Of a stretch of 64,000 bases of DNA, positions 18,162-26,569 are shown piece after piece (the stretch's first letter is position 1; each line of letters opens with the position of its first letter). The notes under the pieces are model-generated. The model saw only the letters and a list, made by a program, of their open reading frames with translations. It was not told the DNA's origin and made no database searches. Source of the stretch: Streptomyces syringium (lineage in GTDB: Bacteria > Actinomycetota > Actinomycetes > Streptomycetales > Streptomycetaceae); contig NZ_JAGIOH010000001.1 of NCBI RefSeq assembly GCF_017876625.1, forward strand, positions 4,733,501 through 4,797,500, in the 5' to 3' direction. A program made the translations under genes and the position numbers.

Positions 18162-18815
18162 GTGGCAACTCGAATCGACCGCGCCCTGGTGGCGGACACC
18201 GCTCTGCGCCTGCTGAACGAGGTGGGCCTCGAAGGGCTTACGCTGCGCAGGATCGCCAAGGATCTGAACGTCCAGGCTCCCGCCCTCTACTGGCACTTCA
18301 AGAACAAGCAGGAGCTGCTGGACGAGATGGCGACGGAGATGTTCCGTCGGATGCTCCCGAAGCTGGCGCTGCCCGAAGGGGCGCCCTGGCAGGAGGGCAT
18401 GGCGCACGCCGCCCACGTGCTGCGCCGTGAGCTGCTCGGCTACCGCGACGGCGCGAAGGTCTTCGGCGGCACGCGCTTCACCGACGACTCCTACGCCGGG
18501 ACCCTGGAGTCGTTCCTCCAGGCCTGCCTCGACGCGGGCTTCACCTCACGGGGCGCCGCCCGCGCCTGGTTCACGGTGAACACCTACACGATGGGCTACG
18601 TCATCGAGGAGCAGTCCGTCCACCCCGTGCCGGGGGAGCGCGACCCCGCCTACGACCAGGCGCTGCGGGAGGGCCGCCTCGGCGACTCCCCGCTCGCCGT
18701 CGAGGCGGGGCACGAGTTCTTCGACGACCTCGAAGCGGGGTTCGACGACGGGCTGCGCGCCGTCATCGCGGGCGTCGGGGTGACGCTGCTACCGGCTCCG
18801 GCCGGGCAGGAGTGA
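18162..18815 (+). CDS. TetR-family repressor with TetR_C-type domain
   Basis: 217 residues. The helix-turn-helix is at about 22-50 (LEGLTLRRIAKDLNVQAPALYWHFKNKQELL), the ligand domain at 75-205. The LYWHFKNK sequence and size place it with TetR proper (tetracycline- and aromatic-type ligands). Starts at GTG 18162. It diverges from the flavin monooxygenase, between two near-identical palindromes, so it probably represses that enzyme and itself until the substrate appears. Its last 27 bases overlap the convergent acyltransferase gene. Confidence 0.88.
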   Translation: MATRIDRALVADTALRLLNEVGLEGLTLRRIAKDLNVQAPALYWHFKNKQELLDEMATEMFRRMLPKLALPEGAPWQEGMAHAAHVLRRELLGYRDGAKVFGGTRFTDDSYAGTLESFLQACLDAGFTSRGAARAWFTVNTYTMGYVIEEQSVHPVPGERDPAYDQALREGRLGDSPLAVEAGHEFFDDLEAGFDDGLRAVIAGVGVTLLPAPAGQE

Positions 18816-19940
18816 GCCGCGCAGCAGGGGTGTGAGCCGCTGTTCCACCCAGCGGTGCAGCACCCACGCCACCAGCAGCATCAGCGCGATCGTCAGCGGG
18901 AAGGCCGCGTAGGAGGGGATCCGCAGGCCCCGGTGGAGGCCGCCGATCACCACCCACCCCAGGTGCTCGTGCACGAGGTAGAAGGGGTACGTCAGCGCGC
19001 CCGCGACGGTCAGCCAGCGCCAGTTGGCCCAGTGCAGCCTGCCCACGGCGACGGCGGCGACGGCCGCGTAGCCGACGGCGACGACGGCGATGATGACGTA
19101 CGGGGAGCGGTAGGAGAAGTACTGCGGGCCCGGCGGATGCCACAGGCCGGTGACCGCGTAGTGCTGGCCGATCAGGAAACTGACCGCCACGATGCCCCAG
19201 GCGAGGGCGTCGTGCCCGAACCGGTGGATCAGATACAGTCCGATGCCGCCGATGAAGAACGACGAGTGCTCGGGCATGACGACGACCCGGAGCACCTCCA
19301 CGTGCGAAGCGGTCGTGACGACCGTCGCCAGCGTCCACACCGCGCAGAAGAGCACCACCCGGCGGCGGGTCGCGCCCGGCAGCACCACGAAGAGCGCGAA
19401 GAGCGCGTAGAAACGCAGCTCCGCCCAGAGCGTCCAGCACACCCCGAGCACCCGCTGCGCGCCGACCGGCTGTTGCAGCATGGTGAGGTTCACCAGGAGG
19501 TCGCTCGGGGAGACCGTCCGGTACGCGACCCACGGCAGCGCGAAGGCCAGCGTGACGAGCGCGATCGCCGCCCAGTACGCGGGGTAGAGCCGAGAGACCC
19601 GCGAGGCGAAGAAGGAGCGCAGCGGGCGCCCCCAGCCGCTCATGCAGATCACGAAGCCACTGATGACGAAGAAGATCTGCACCCCGAGACAGCCGTACGC
19701 GAAGACGCCCGACAGCGTCGGGAACTCCCGGCGCGGCGACGCCCCCCACGCCTGCTCGACCTCCCCGCCCCGGCCGCCGTAGTGGTACAGCGCCACCATC
19801 AGGGCGGCGAGCAGCCGCAGACCGTCCAGGGCCCGGAGGCGGCCCTTGCCGCGAGCGGGCGGGGAGGCGGTTGCCGGTGGGGCCGGGCGGGCCGTCCGGG
19901 CGTCCGGCGGTGCGGCGGGCAGCACCGCTTCGGACGTCAC
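18789..19940 (-). CDS. Membrane acyltransferase, acyltransferase-3 family
   Basis: 383 residues with about ten membrane segments. The family signature is visible: RLLAALMVALYHYGGRGG (His near residue 53), VQIFFVISGFVI, and 'RLYPAYWAA'. Such proteins transfer acetyl or other acyl groups to sugars of cell-surface glycans. Its start overlaps the stop of the polysialyltransferase-like gene by four bases, giving a three-gene operon with that gene and a GT2 enzyme, so O-acetylation of a cell-wall or exported glycopolymer is likely (inference). Confidence 0.88.
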   Translation of the reverse strand: MTSEAVLPAAPPDARTARPAPPATASPPARGKGRLRALDGLRLLAALMVALYHYGGRGGEVEQAWGASPRREFPTLSGVFAYGCLGVQIFFVISGFVICMSGWGRPLRSFFASRVSRLYPAYWAAIALVTLAFALPWVAYRTVSPSDLLVNLTMLQQPVGAQRVLGVCWTLWAELRFYALFALFVVLPGATRRRVVLFCAVWTLATVVTTASHVEVLRVVVMPEHSSFFIGGIGLYLIHRFGHDALAWGIVAVSFLIGQHYAVTGLWHPPGPQYFSYRSPYVIIAVVAVGYAAVAAVAVGRLHWANWRWLTVAGALTYPFYLVHEHLGWVVIGGLHRGLRIPSYAAFPLTIALMLLVAWVLHRWVEQRLTPLLRGSLLPGRSR

Positions 19941-21343
19941 CGCCCGTTTCCGTTCCGGGTCCGGCCCGCCACGGCAGCACGCTGTCCGGGCAGCCGCAGC
20001 GCGAGGCGCCGCTGCACGGACCGCGCCCGGCGGGCCACCTTCCGCACGGTGGGATTGCGCGGGAGGAAGGCCAGTTGGGAGGGGACGGCGCCCGGCAGGG
20101 CGAGGGCGGTCAGCCGGCGGCGCTTGAAGTAGCGCCGGGTGCCGGCGTCGAGGTGGTCCGCGAGATAGCGCTCGGCGGCCGGGCGCAGCGCCGGGTGGAT
20201 CTGCGGCTGCATCGCGAAGCCCACGGCGGCCAGCAGCCCCGACAGCCGCTCGCCCGGCAGCTTGCCCGGCGTCCAGCCCGCCACCGTCTCGGGCCGTTCG
20301 AGGTCGGGCAGCAGCGCGTCGACGAGCGTGACGGGCACACGGTTGCTGTTCTGGTACGGGCTGAGCCGCTCCAGCAGCAGATCCGTGCCGACCCGCGCCA
20401 CGGGCAGCCCGTAGAAGGTGCTCGCGGTGAGCAGCGCGGTGGAGAAGCAGCCGACGACGAGGGCGGGGCGCGACCGGCGGAAGACCACCTCGGCCAGGAC
20501 GGGGGTGCCCAGGACCGTCAGCGCGACACCGAGCCGTCCGGCCTCCGTCTCCAGCATCCGCGACCAGCGGGCCGGGGCGCTCGGGTGCGGCTTGAACACC
20601 AGCTCGCGGTGGCCGAGGGCGGCCGCGCCGCGCAGCATCCGCACATGCAGCCGCTCCTCCTCCTCGGGGGTGAGGATGTCGATCGCCGACAGGTACTGGC
20701 CGAGCAGCAGCGCGGCCCCCTCGGGGGCCTCGACCAGCGGGGTGGCGTCACAGAGCTCGGCCAGCACCTTGGTGAAGACCTCGGCCGGCACGATCTCCGC
20801 CGGGACGCCGAACTCCGAGAGCAGCAGCGGCCGCAGGCCCGGCACCAGGTCGAGATGGAGCAGCCGCCGCACGCGCCCGCCCACGAGCGGATCGAGCTTG
20901 TTGCGGGTGGGGCCGTAGCTCATCAGACCGTCGGCGTAGACCTCCAGCGGCGCGTCGGGGAAGAGCTGGGCGACCGCGAGGGCCGGGTTGACCTGGAGGG
21001 ATTCGACGACGAGTTCGACGTCGTCGGTGCCGAGCCCCCACAGCAGCCGCAGGTGCCGCTCCCACAGCGGGACGTCGTCCGGCCGGGGCGACCAGCCGCC
21101 GGGGTGGAAGGGCCTGATCGTCTCGTTCCAGGACAGCACCCCGTCGAAGCGGGCGCGCAGCCGGTCGAAGCCGGGCGCCTCGTCGAAGGCGGGGGTGGTC
21201 TCGGGCGTCGCCGCGTTGTTGGCCACCAGCAGCAGCCGGCGGTCGGCGCGGGGGAACTGCTCGGCGTCCAGGGCGGCGGCGAGCGTCGCCGCCCCGTACA
21301 GCGTCGAGGCGAGGAAGATCTGGGTGCGCCGGCGCTCGGCCAT
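19937..21343 (-). CDS. Polysialyltransferase-family glycosyltransferase
   Basis: 468 residues, soluble. The N-terminus TQIFLASTLYGAATLAAAL, the 'VVESLQVNPALAVAQLFPDAPLEVYADGLMSYGP' region and the C-half 'ELVFKPHPSAP' and 'VVGCFSTALLTASTFYG' correspond to the alpha-2,8-polysialyltransferase family (CMP-sialic acid or CMP-Kdn users with HP and S/T active motifs). The ATG at 21343 overlaps the GT2 stop by one base, with GGAGG twelve bases before it; longer readings pass into the GT2 gene. With NeuA and NeuB genes nearby it probably builds a nonulosonic-acid polymer. Confidence 0.8.
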   Translation of the reverse strand: MAERRRTQIFLASTLYGAATLAAALDAEQFPRADRRLLLVANNAATPETTPAFDEAPGFDRLRARFDGVLSWNETIRPFHPGGWSPRPDDVPLWERHLRLLWGLGTDDVELVVESLQVNPALAVAQLFPDAPLEVYADGLMSYGPTRNKLDPLVGGRVRRLLHLDLVPGLRPLLLSEFGVPAEIVPAEVFTKVLAELCDATPLVEAPEGAALLLGQYLSAIDILTPEEEERLHVRMLRGAAALGHRELVFKPHPSAPARWSRMLETEAGRLGVALTVLGTPVLAEVVFRRSRPALVVGCFSTALLTASTFYGLPVARVGTDLLLERLSPYQNSNRVPVTLVDALLPDLERPETVAGWTPGKLPGERLSGLLAAVGFAMQPQIHPALRPAAERYLADHLDAGTRRYFKRRRLTALALPGAVPSQLAFLPRNPTVRKVARRARSVQRRLALRLPGQRAAVAGRTRNGNGR

Positions 21344-22320
21344 CAGCCGGTCACCTCCGCCGGAGCGGGGCGGCGGCGGAGCCTGCGCAGCCGGGCCGCG
21401 CGATCGTCGTCCATGGAATTCAAGGCGTCCTTGAGGAGATCCTGGGGCATTCGCCGCAGGGCGGCCGCGCTCTTCGAACGCAAGGTCCGGGCCACGGCCG
21501 GTTCGAATCGTTCGATGGAACCGAGATGGTGGGAAATGATCGCGCAATAGGTGCGTACGGCTTTCGGGAGCAGGATCTCGGCGTCCGCGTCGCGCGAGGT
21601 TTCGTCGATTACCTGATCGAATGCGCGAAGGAAATCGAGTTGCCGCACATCACCGATCTGGGTCAAGGAGGACGCGACCCCGCGCCGGTAGAAGACACCG
21701 AGCAGCCCGGCGACCGCGAAGGTACGCGCCTCGCGGTGCAGCCGCCAGATCCAGGGCCGGTCCTCGGCCGTCCGCAGCCCGTGCCGGAAATGCAGCAGCC
21801 CCTCGTCCAGCAGCCGCCGGTGGTAGATCCCGGCCCACGCGTAGGCGTAGTCCACGGACGTGGAGCGGTCGGCGGGCAGTATCGCGTCGCGCGGGCTCAG
21901 CACCACACCGCGCCTGCCGTGCGGCACGCGGTGGACCGTCCGGGCGCGGGCCGTGCACTGCACGTGGTCCGTACGGACGAATTCCACCCCCAAACCCTCG
22001 ATGACGTCGAGCAGTTGCTCGTAGTAGCCCGGCGCGAGCCAGTCGTCGCCGTCGAGGAAGGTGATGTATTCGCCGCGCGCCCGTTCCAGCCCGGTGTTGC
22101 GGGCGGTGGCGAGGCCGCCGTTCTTCTCGTGCCGCACGAGCACGGCCCCGGGCAACTCGCGCTCGGCGCGCCGGAGGATGTCCGGGGTCTCGTCGGTCGA
22201 ACAGTCGTCGACGAGAATGAATTCGAAGTCCGCGCGGGCGTTCGCACGCAGACTTCTCAGTGTGTCGGGCGCGTAGGTCTGCACGTTGAAGAACGGCACG
22301 ATGACGGAGAGCTTAACCAC
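21343..22320 (-). CDS. Glycosyltransferase family 2
   Basis: 325 residues; an inverting GT-A glycosyltransferase on the cytoplasmic face. Visible: start LSVIVPFFNVQTY, metal/nucleotide site VDDCSTDETP near residue 38, NGGLATARNTGLERARGEYITFLDGDDW near 65-93 with the DxD-like DGDD. Starts at GTG 22320. First gene of an operon with the polysialyltransferase-like and acyltransferase genes. The sugar donor and acceptor are unknown; the cluster suggests a surface teichulosonic-type glycan. The C-terminal 100 residues are helical and poorly conserved in appearance. Confidence 0.9.
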   Translation of the reverse strand: MVKLSVIVPFFNVQTYAPDTLRSLRANARADFEFILVDDCSTDETPDILRRAERELPGAVLVRHEKNGGLATARNTGLERARGEYITFLDGDDWLAPGYYEQLLDVIEGLGVEFVRTDHVQCTARARTVHRVPHGRRGVVLSPRDAILPADRSTSVDYAYAWAGIYHRRLLDEGLLHFRHGLRTAEDRPWIWRLHREARTFAVAGLLGVFYRRGVASSLTQIGDVRQLDFLRAFDQVIDETSRDADAEILLPKAVRTYCAIISHHLGSIERFEPAVARTLRSKSAAALRRMPQDLLKDALNSMDDDRAARLRRLRRRPAPAEVTG

Positions 22321-22507
22321 TCGGGTGACGTTAGGTGGCCCCCCGGCATTCGTCTTGACCTATGGCGTACGCGGAGGTGAACGAAGAACGGCGGAATGAT
22401 GAACCCGCCACGGACGCCAGTCGATTCGCCGTCCGGCGGTGTGCTGTTTACCGGTTGTTGAACTCGCGTTGGGCAACGAAACGGAATGGATTCCTATCGT
22501 CGGCCAC

Positions 22508-23827
22508 GTGCCACAACGAACCGAATCCCCGCCGCGCGTCGCCGTGCTCGCCGATTCCGACACCCGGTGGAAATGGGGTGCCCTCACCGCCCACCGCCTC
22601 GCCCCGGACGCCGCCCGGCTCGACGGCTATCTGCTGCGCGGCCGCGCCACGCCGACCGTCCGGCAGCTCGCCGAGGTCGGCGTGCGGGCGGACGCCCTGC
22701 GCGAGGTCACGGGGACCGAGTTCGTCCAGGCGATCGACCGCAGGCGGTACGACATCACCGTACTGGCCTGCGTCGGCGGCGCCGTCCAGGCCATGCTGCA
22801 CGGCCTGGCCCGCGCCTGGGACGGCGCACCGGCGCGGCCGGTCGTCGCCACCGGGTACGTGGGCGTCGTCTACGAGAAGCTCGCCGACGGACTGCTGCTG
22901 CGGCACGGCGCGGACGTGGTGCTCGCCAACTCCCGCCACGACGCGTGGCGGTTCCGCGAGGTGTACGCGGGCGTCGGCGCCTCGGGGGAGAGCGTCACGG
23001 AGTGCGCGCTGCCGTTCCTCGGCGGCGAGCGGTACACGGCCCCGGCCGGCTCGGAGGGGCCCCGCACCGTGGTGTTCGCCGCCCAGCCCTCCGTCCCCGA
23101 CAACCGGGCCGACCGTACGTACCTGCTGCGCCGCGCCGTCCGGCACGCCCGGCGGCACCCCGGCCGGGAGGTGCTCATCAAGCTGCGCAGCAAGCCCGGT
23201 GAGCACACCACGCACATCGAGGAACTCCCGTACCAGAAGCTGGCGGCCAAGCTGCCGGGCGGCCTGCCGCCCAACTGCCGTCTGGTCTACGGGCACATGG
23301 GCGAGGTCCTCGACCGGACCGACCTGCTGGTGACCGTCAGCTCCACGGCCGCCCTGGAGTCCCTCCACCGCGGCATCCCGACCGCCGTCCTCACCGACCT
23401 CGGCATTCGCGAACCGCTCGGCAACCACCACTTCCTCGGCTCCGGCTGCCTCGCGTCCTGGGACCAACTCGACGCCGGGCACCTGCCGGTGGCCGACCCG
23501 GCGTGGACCGCCCGCCAGGGCGTCGCCGCGGACGGCTCGTACGCCACCGCCTTCGACGCGGCGCGGAAGCGGATCACGGAGCTGGTCGCGGCGGACACGC
23601 TGCCCCCGCTCGCCCCGTACTACACGCCCGAGACCGCCCCTCACTACCTGCCCGCCATCCTCGCCCGCCACGGCCTCGACCCGCAGGGCCGGCCGCTGCC
23701 CGGCGCCGCCCGGGAGCCCGGCGAGCCGAGCGCCGTGCGGCGCGCGGTGCGCGAGGCGGCGCGCGGCGCGTACCGCCACGGCGTCCAGCGCGTCGCCCCC
23801 GCCATCCGCCGGCTGGGGGAGCTGTGA
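22508..23827 (+). CDS. Putative glycosyltransferase (DUF6716 type)
   Basis: 439 residues. GT-B-like layout: the N-terminal domain starts RVAVLADSDTRWKWG, the middle carries ANSRHDAWRF, and the C-terminal donor half has VSSTAALESLHRGIPTAVLTDLG. That last stretch resembles the CMP-sugar site of polysialyltransferase-type proteins. I recall it as the 'DUF6716 putative glycosyltransferase' group; the exact reaction is unknown. GTG 22508 is favoured as start because conserved sequence begins there; no ribosome site precedes it, so translation may be leaderless from the -10-like TATCGT upstream. Divergent from the GT2 operon, followed by NeuA-like and NeuB genes in the same direction. Confidence 0.75.
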   Translation: MPQRTESPPRVAVLADSDTRWKWGALTAHRLAPDAARLDGYLLRGRATPTVRQLAEVGVRADALREVTGTEFVQAIDRRRYDITVLACVGGAVQAMLHGLARAWDGAPARPVVATGYVGVVYEKLADGLLLRHGADVVLANSRHDAWRFREVYAGVGASGESVTECALPFLGGERYTAPAGSEGPRTVVFAAQPSVPDNRADRTYLLRRAVRHARRHPGREVLIKLRSKPGEHTTHIEELPYQKLAAKLPGGLPPNCRLVYGHMGEVLDRTDLLVTVSSTAALESLHRGIPTAVLTDLGIREPLGNHHFLGSGCLASWDQLDAGHLPVADPAWTARQGVAADGSYATAFDAARKRITELVAADTLPPLAPYYTPETAPHYLPAILARHGLDPQGRPLPGAAREPGEPSAVRRAVREAARGAYRHGVQRVAPAIRRLGEL

Positions 23828-23862
23828 GGGCCGGAACACCCCACGACCGCAAGGAGACCGCC

Positions 23863-25542
23863 ATGTCCGCCGCCCCGTCCGGCCCCGCCGCCGTACTGGC
23901 CGTCATCCCCGCCCGCGGGGGATCCAAGGGCGTGCCCGCCAAGAACCTCGCCGCGGTCGGCGGAATCCCGCTCGTCGCCCGCGCGGTACGGGCCTGCCGG
24001 GCGGCCCGCCTGGTCACCGACGTCGTGGTGTCCACCGACGACGCCGCCATCGCGGCCACCGCGCGCGGCGCGGGCGCGGTCGTGGTCCAGCGCCCCGCCG
24101 TGATCGCGGGCGACACCGCGACGAGCGAGGCGGCGGTGCTGCACGCGATGGACGCGTACGAGGCCATGCACGGCACCCGGGTCGGCACGGTCCTGCTGGT
24201 CCAGTGCACCAGCCCCTTCCTCACCGGCGAGGACATCGACGGCGTGGCCGCCGCGGTACTCGAACAGGGCGCCGACAGTGCCCTGACGGTGGCCCCCTTC
24301 CACGGCTTCGTGTGGCGGGAGGGGGACGACTTCGCAGCCGGCGAGGAGGCTGCCGCGATCCCGCTCGCGCGGGGCGACCGGCCCGCCGGGCCGGAGGCAG
24401 CCACGGACGTGCGGGCCGGTGCCGGGCCGGCGTCGGGGGACGAGCTCGCCGTGGTGCCCGGCCCGGCCCGGGGGGATCAGGACGCCGTGCCCGGCGCGAC
24501 GCCGGGTGGGCCGTTCGCCGTCGGGCACGGGGATACGCCGTCGGCGGGCGAGCTCGCCGTGGTCCCGGGATCCGCCGGGAGCGTGGCCGCGCCGGGGCCG
24601 GGTGAAGGGCGCCCTGCCGGGCAGGGCGATACGCCGTCCCCGGCCGGCTACGCCCCGCCGCAGGCCGGGGCCACGCGGCCCGTGGCCCCCGCCCGCGGTG
24701 ATCAGGGCGCCGCGCCCGGGACAGCTACGGACGCGCGGGCCGGCGGGCGCCCGCCCCAGGTCACGGACACGCGCGAGAGTGCGGTTGCCCGGCCGACGTC
24801 CCCCATCCCCGCCGCCGGAGGCCACGGCGTCAACCACGACAAGTCCCACCGCCCCCGCCGCCAGGACCGACCCCAGGACCTGCTGGAGACCGGTGCCGCG
24901 TACGCCATGCGCGCGGACGGGTTCCGCAGGGCCGGGCACCGGTTCTTCGGGCGGACCGAGCTCGTGCGGACCGATGCCGCCCGGGTGCTGGAGGTCGACG
25001 ACCCGCACGATCTCGCGCGGGCCCGTGCGCTCGCCCCGCTGCTCGACGTCCCCGGGGCCGGCGCGCTGCCCACCCGTGACGACGTCGACGCGGTCGTCCT
25101 CGACTTCGACGGCACCCAGACCGACGACCGGGTGCTGATCGACTCCGACGGGCGCGAACTCGTCGCCGTGCACCGCGGCGACGGGCTCGGTGTCGCCGCG
25201 CTGCGGAAGGCGGGGCTGGCGCTGCTCATCCTCTCCACCGAGGTGAACCAGGTCGTCGCCGCGCGGGGCCGCAAGCTGCGGGTGCCCGTGCTGCACGGCA
25301 TCGACCGCAAGGACCTCGCCCTCAAGCAGTGGTGCGAGGAGCACGCCGTCGCACCCGAACGCGTGCTCTACGTCGGCAACGACGTCAACGACGTGCCCTG
25401 CTTCGACCTCGTCGGCTGGCCCGTCGCGGTCGCCGACGCGCACGACGTCGTACGCGGCGCGGCCCGCGCCGTCACCTCCGCGCCCGGCGGCCGCGGCGCC
25501 GTCCGCGAGATCGCCTCCTGGCTCCTCGGCCCGTCCCTCTGA
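23863..25542 (+). CDS. Acylneuraminate cytidylyltransferase fused to a KdsC-like phosphatase
   Basis: 559 residues. N-terminal cytidylyltransferase: IPARGGSKGVPAKN (15-28), 'STDDAAIA', 'LVQCTSPF', then 'GVNHDKSHRPRRQDRPQDL' and 'ETGAAYAM'. It activates a nonulosonic acid as CMP-sugar. The C-terminal HAD domain has DFDGTQTD (414-421) and 'GNDVNDVPCF', and should remove the 9-phosphate. The domain order (activase then phosphatase) is odd for E. coli-type pathways but seen in actinobacteria. Residues ~157-321 are a low-complexity Gly/Ala/Pro insertion inside the transferase domain (separate entry). AAGGAG precedes ATG 23863. Operon with NeuB and a glycosyltransferase. Confidence 0.85.
   Translation: MSAAPSGPAAVLAVIPARGGSKGVPAKNLAAVGGIPLVARAVRACRAARLVTDVVVSTDDAAIAATARGAGAVVVQRPAVIAGDTATSEAAVLHAMDAYEAMHGTRVGTVLLVQCTSPFLTGEDIDGVAAAVLEQGADSALTVAPFHGFVWREGDDFAAGEEAAAIPLARGDRPAGPEAATDVRAGAGPASGDELAVVPGPARGDQDAVPGATPGGPFAVGHGDTPSAGELAVVPGSAGSVAAPGPGEGRPAGQGDTPSPAGYAPPQAGATRPVAPARGDQGAAPGTATDARAGGRPPQVTDTRESAVARPTSPIPAAGGHGVNHDKSHRPRRQDRPQDLLETGAAYAMRADGFRRAGHRFFGRTELVRTDAARVLEVDDPHDLARARALAPLLDVPGAGALPTRDDVDAVVLDFDGTQTDDRVLIDSDGRELVAVHRGDGLGVAALRKAGLALLILSTEVNQVVAARGRKLRVPVLHGIDRKDLALKQWCEEHAVAPERVLYVGNDVNDVPCFDLVGWPVAVADAHDVVRGAARAVTSAPGGRGAVREIASWLLGPSL
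24331..24825 (+). repeat. Low-complexity insertion inside the NeuA domain
   Basis: About 165 codons of Gly, Ala, Pro, Asp and Val with degenerate repeats of the type 'GDxLAVVPGxA', 'GDTPS' and 'PARGDQ'. It separates two halves (PFHGFVW... and GVNHDKSH...) that are adjacent in ordinary NeuA proteins. The frame is open throughout. Confidence 0.75.
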
Positions 25543-25604
25543 CCGTCCGACCGTCTCACCCCAGACCGCAGCACTCACCCGAAACCCGAAGGAAAACGGC
25601 CTCC

Positions 25605-26558
25605 ATGAGCCCCACGCTGTCCACCGGCACCGTCCGGAACACCCGCATCCTCGGCGACAAGGCGGTCGGCCCCGGCCACCCCGTCTACATCACCGGTGAG
25701 ATCGGCATCAACCACAACGGCGACCTGGAGAAGGCCTTCGCCCTCATCGACGCCGCCGCCGACGCCGGCTGCGACGCCGTCAAGTTCCAGAAGCGCACCC
25801 CCGACATCTGCACCCCGCGCGACCAGTGGGACATCGAGCGCGACACCCCGTGGGGGCGCATGACCTACATCGACTACCGCCACCGCGTCGAGTTCGGCGA
25901 GGAGGAGTACCGCCGGATCTCCGAGCACTGCGAGCGCCGCGGCATCGCCTGGTTCGCCTCCCCGTGGGACACCGAGGCCGTGGCCTTCCTGGAGAAGTTC
26001 GACGTCCCGGCCCACAAGGTCGCCTCCGCGTCGCTCACCGACGACGAGCTGCTGCGCACCCTGCGCGCCACCGGCCGGACCGTCATCCTGTCCACCGGGA
26101 TGTCGACCCCGCAGCAGATCCGGCACGCCGTCGAGGTGCTCGGCAGCGAGAACATCGTGCTCTGCCACGCCACCTCCACCTACCCCGCCAAGGCGGAGGA
26201 GCTCAACCTCCGGGTGATCAACACCCTCCAGGCCGAGTACCCCAACGTGCCGATCGGCTACTCCGGCCACGAGACGGGCCTGCAGACCACCCTGGCCGCC
26301 GTCGCCCTCGGCGCCGGCTTCGTCGAGCGCCACATCACGCTCGACCGGGCCATGTGGGGCTCCGACCAGGCCGCGTCCGTCGAGCCCGGCGGGCTCCAGC
26401 GGCTCGTGCGCGACATCCGGGTGGTCGAGGAGTCGCTGGGCGACGGGGTCAAGAAGGTGTACGAGAGCGAGCTCGGGCCGATGAAGAAGCTGCGCCGGGT
26501 GCCGGGCGTCGTCGCCGAGGCCGGCGGGTCCGATGACCGCAAGCCCGTAGCGGTCTGA
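25605..26558 (+). CDS. neuB: N-acetylneuraminate (nonulosonic acid) synthase
   Basis: 317 residues. Condenses phosphoenolpyruvate with an N-acetylhexosamine or hexose to make a nine-carbon 2-keto acid. The TIM-barrel domain is complete: EIGINHNGDLEKA near residue 28, DAVKFQKRTPD near 55, 'HKVASASLTDDELL', 'STGMSTPQQI', 'PIGYSGHETGL', and 'FVERHITLDRAMWGSDQAASVEP'. The usual C-terminal SAF (antifreeze-like) domain of about 60 residues is absent. A GGAAAA site precedes ATG 25605. The cluster context and known Kdn-type teichulosonic acids of Streptomyces suggest Kdn or a sialic acid as product. Confidence 0.92.
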   Translation: MSPTLSTGTVRNTRILGDKAVGPGHPVYITGEIGINHNGDLEKAFALIDAAADAGCDAVKFQKRTPDICTPRDQWDIERDTPWGRMTYIDYRHRVEFGEEEYRRISEHCERRGIAWFASPWDTEAVAFLEKFDVPAHKVASASLTDDELLRTLRATGRTVILSTGMSTPQQIRHAVEVLGSENIVLCHATSTYPAKAEELNLRVINTLQAEYPNVPIGYSGHETGLQTTLAAVALGAGFVERHITLDRAMWGSDQAASVEPGGLQRLVRDIRVVEESLGDGVKKVYESELGPMKKLRRVPGVVAEAGGSDDRKPVAV

Positions 26559-26569
26559 CGGCCACCACG

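Noticed and set aside
22448..23839. 463-codon minus-strand frame opposite the DUF6716-type gene
   Set aside because: Val/Gly/Arg-rich mirror of the coding strand with no recognisable domain.
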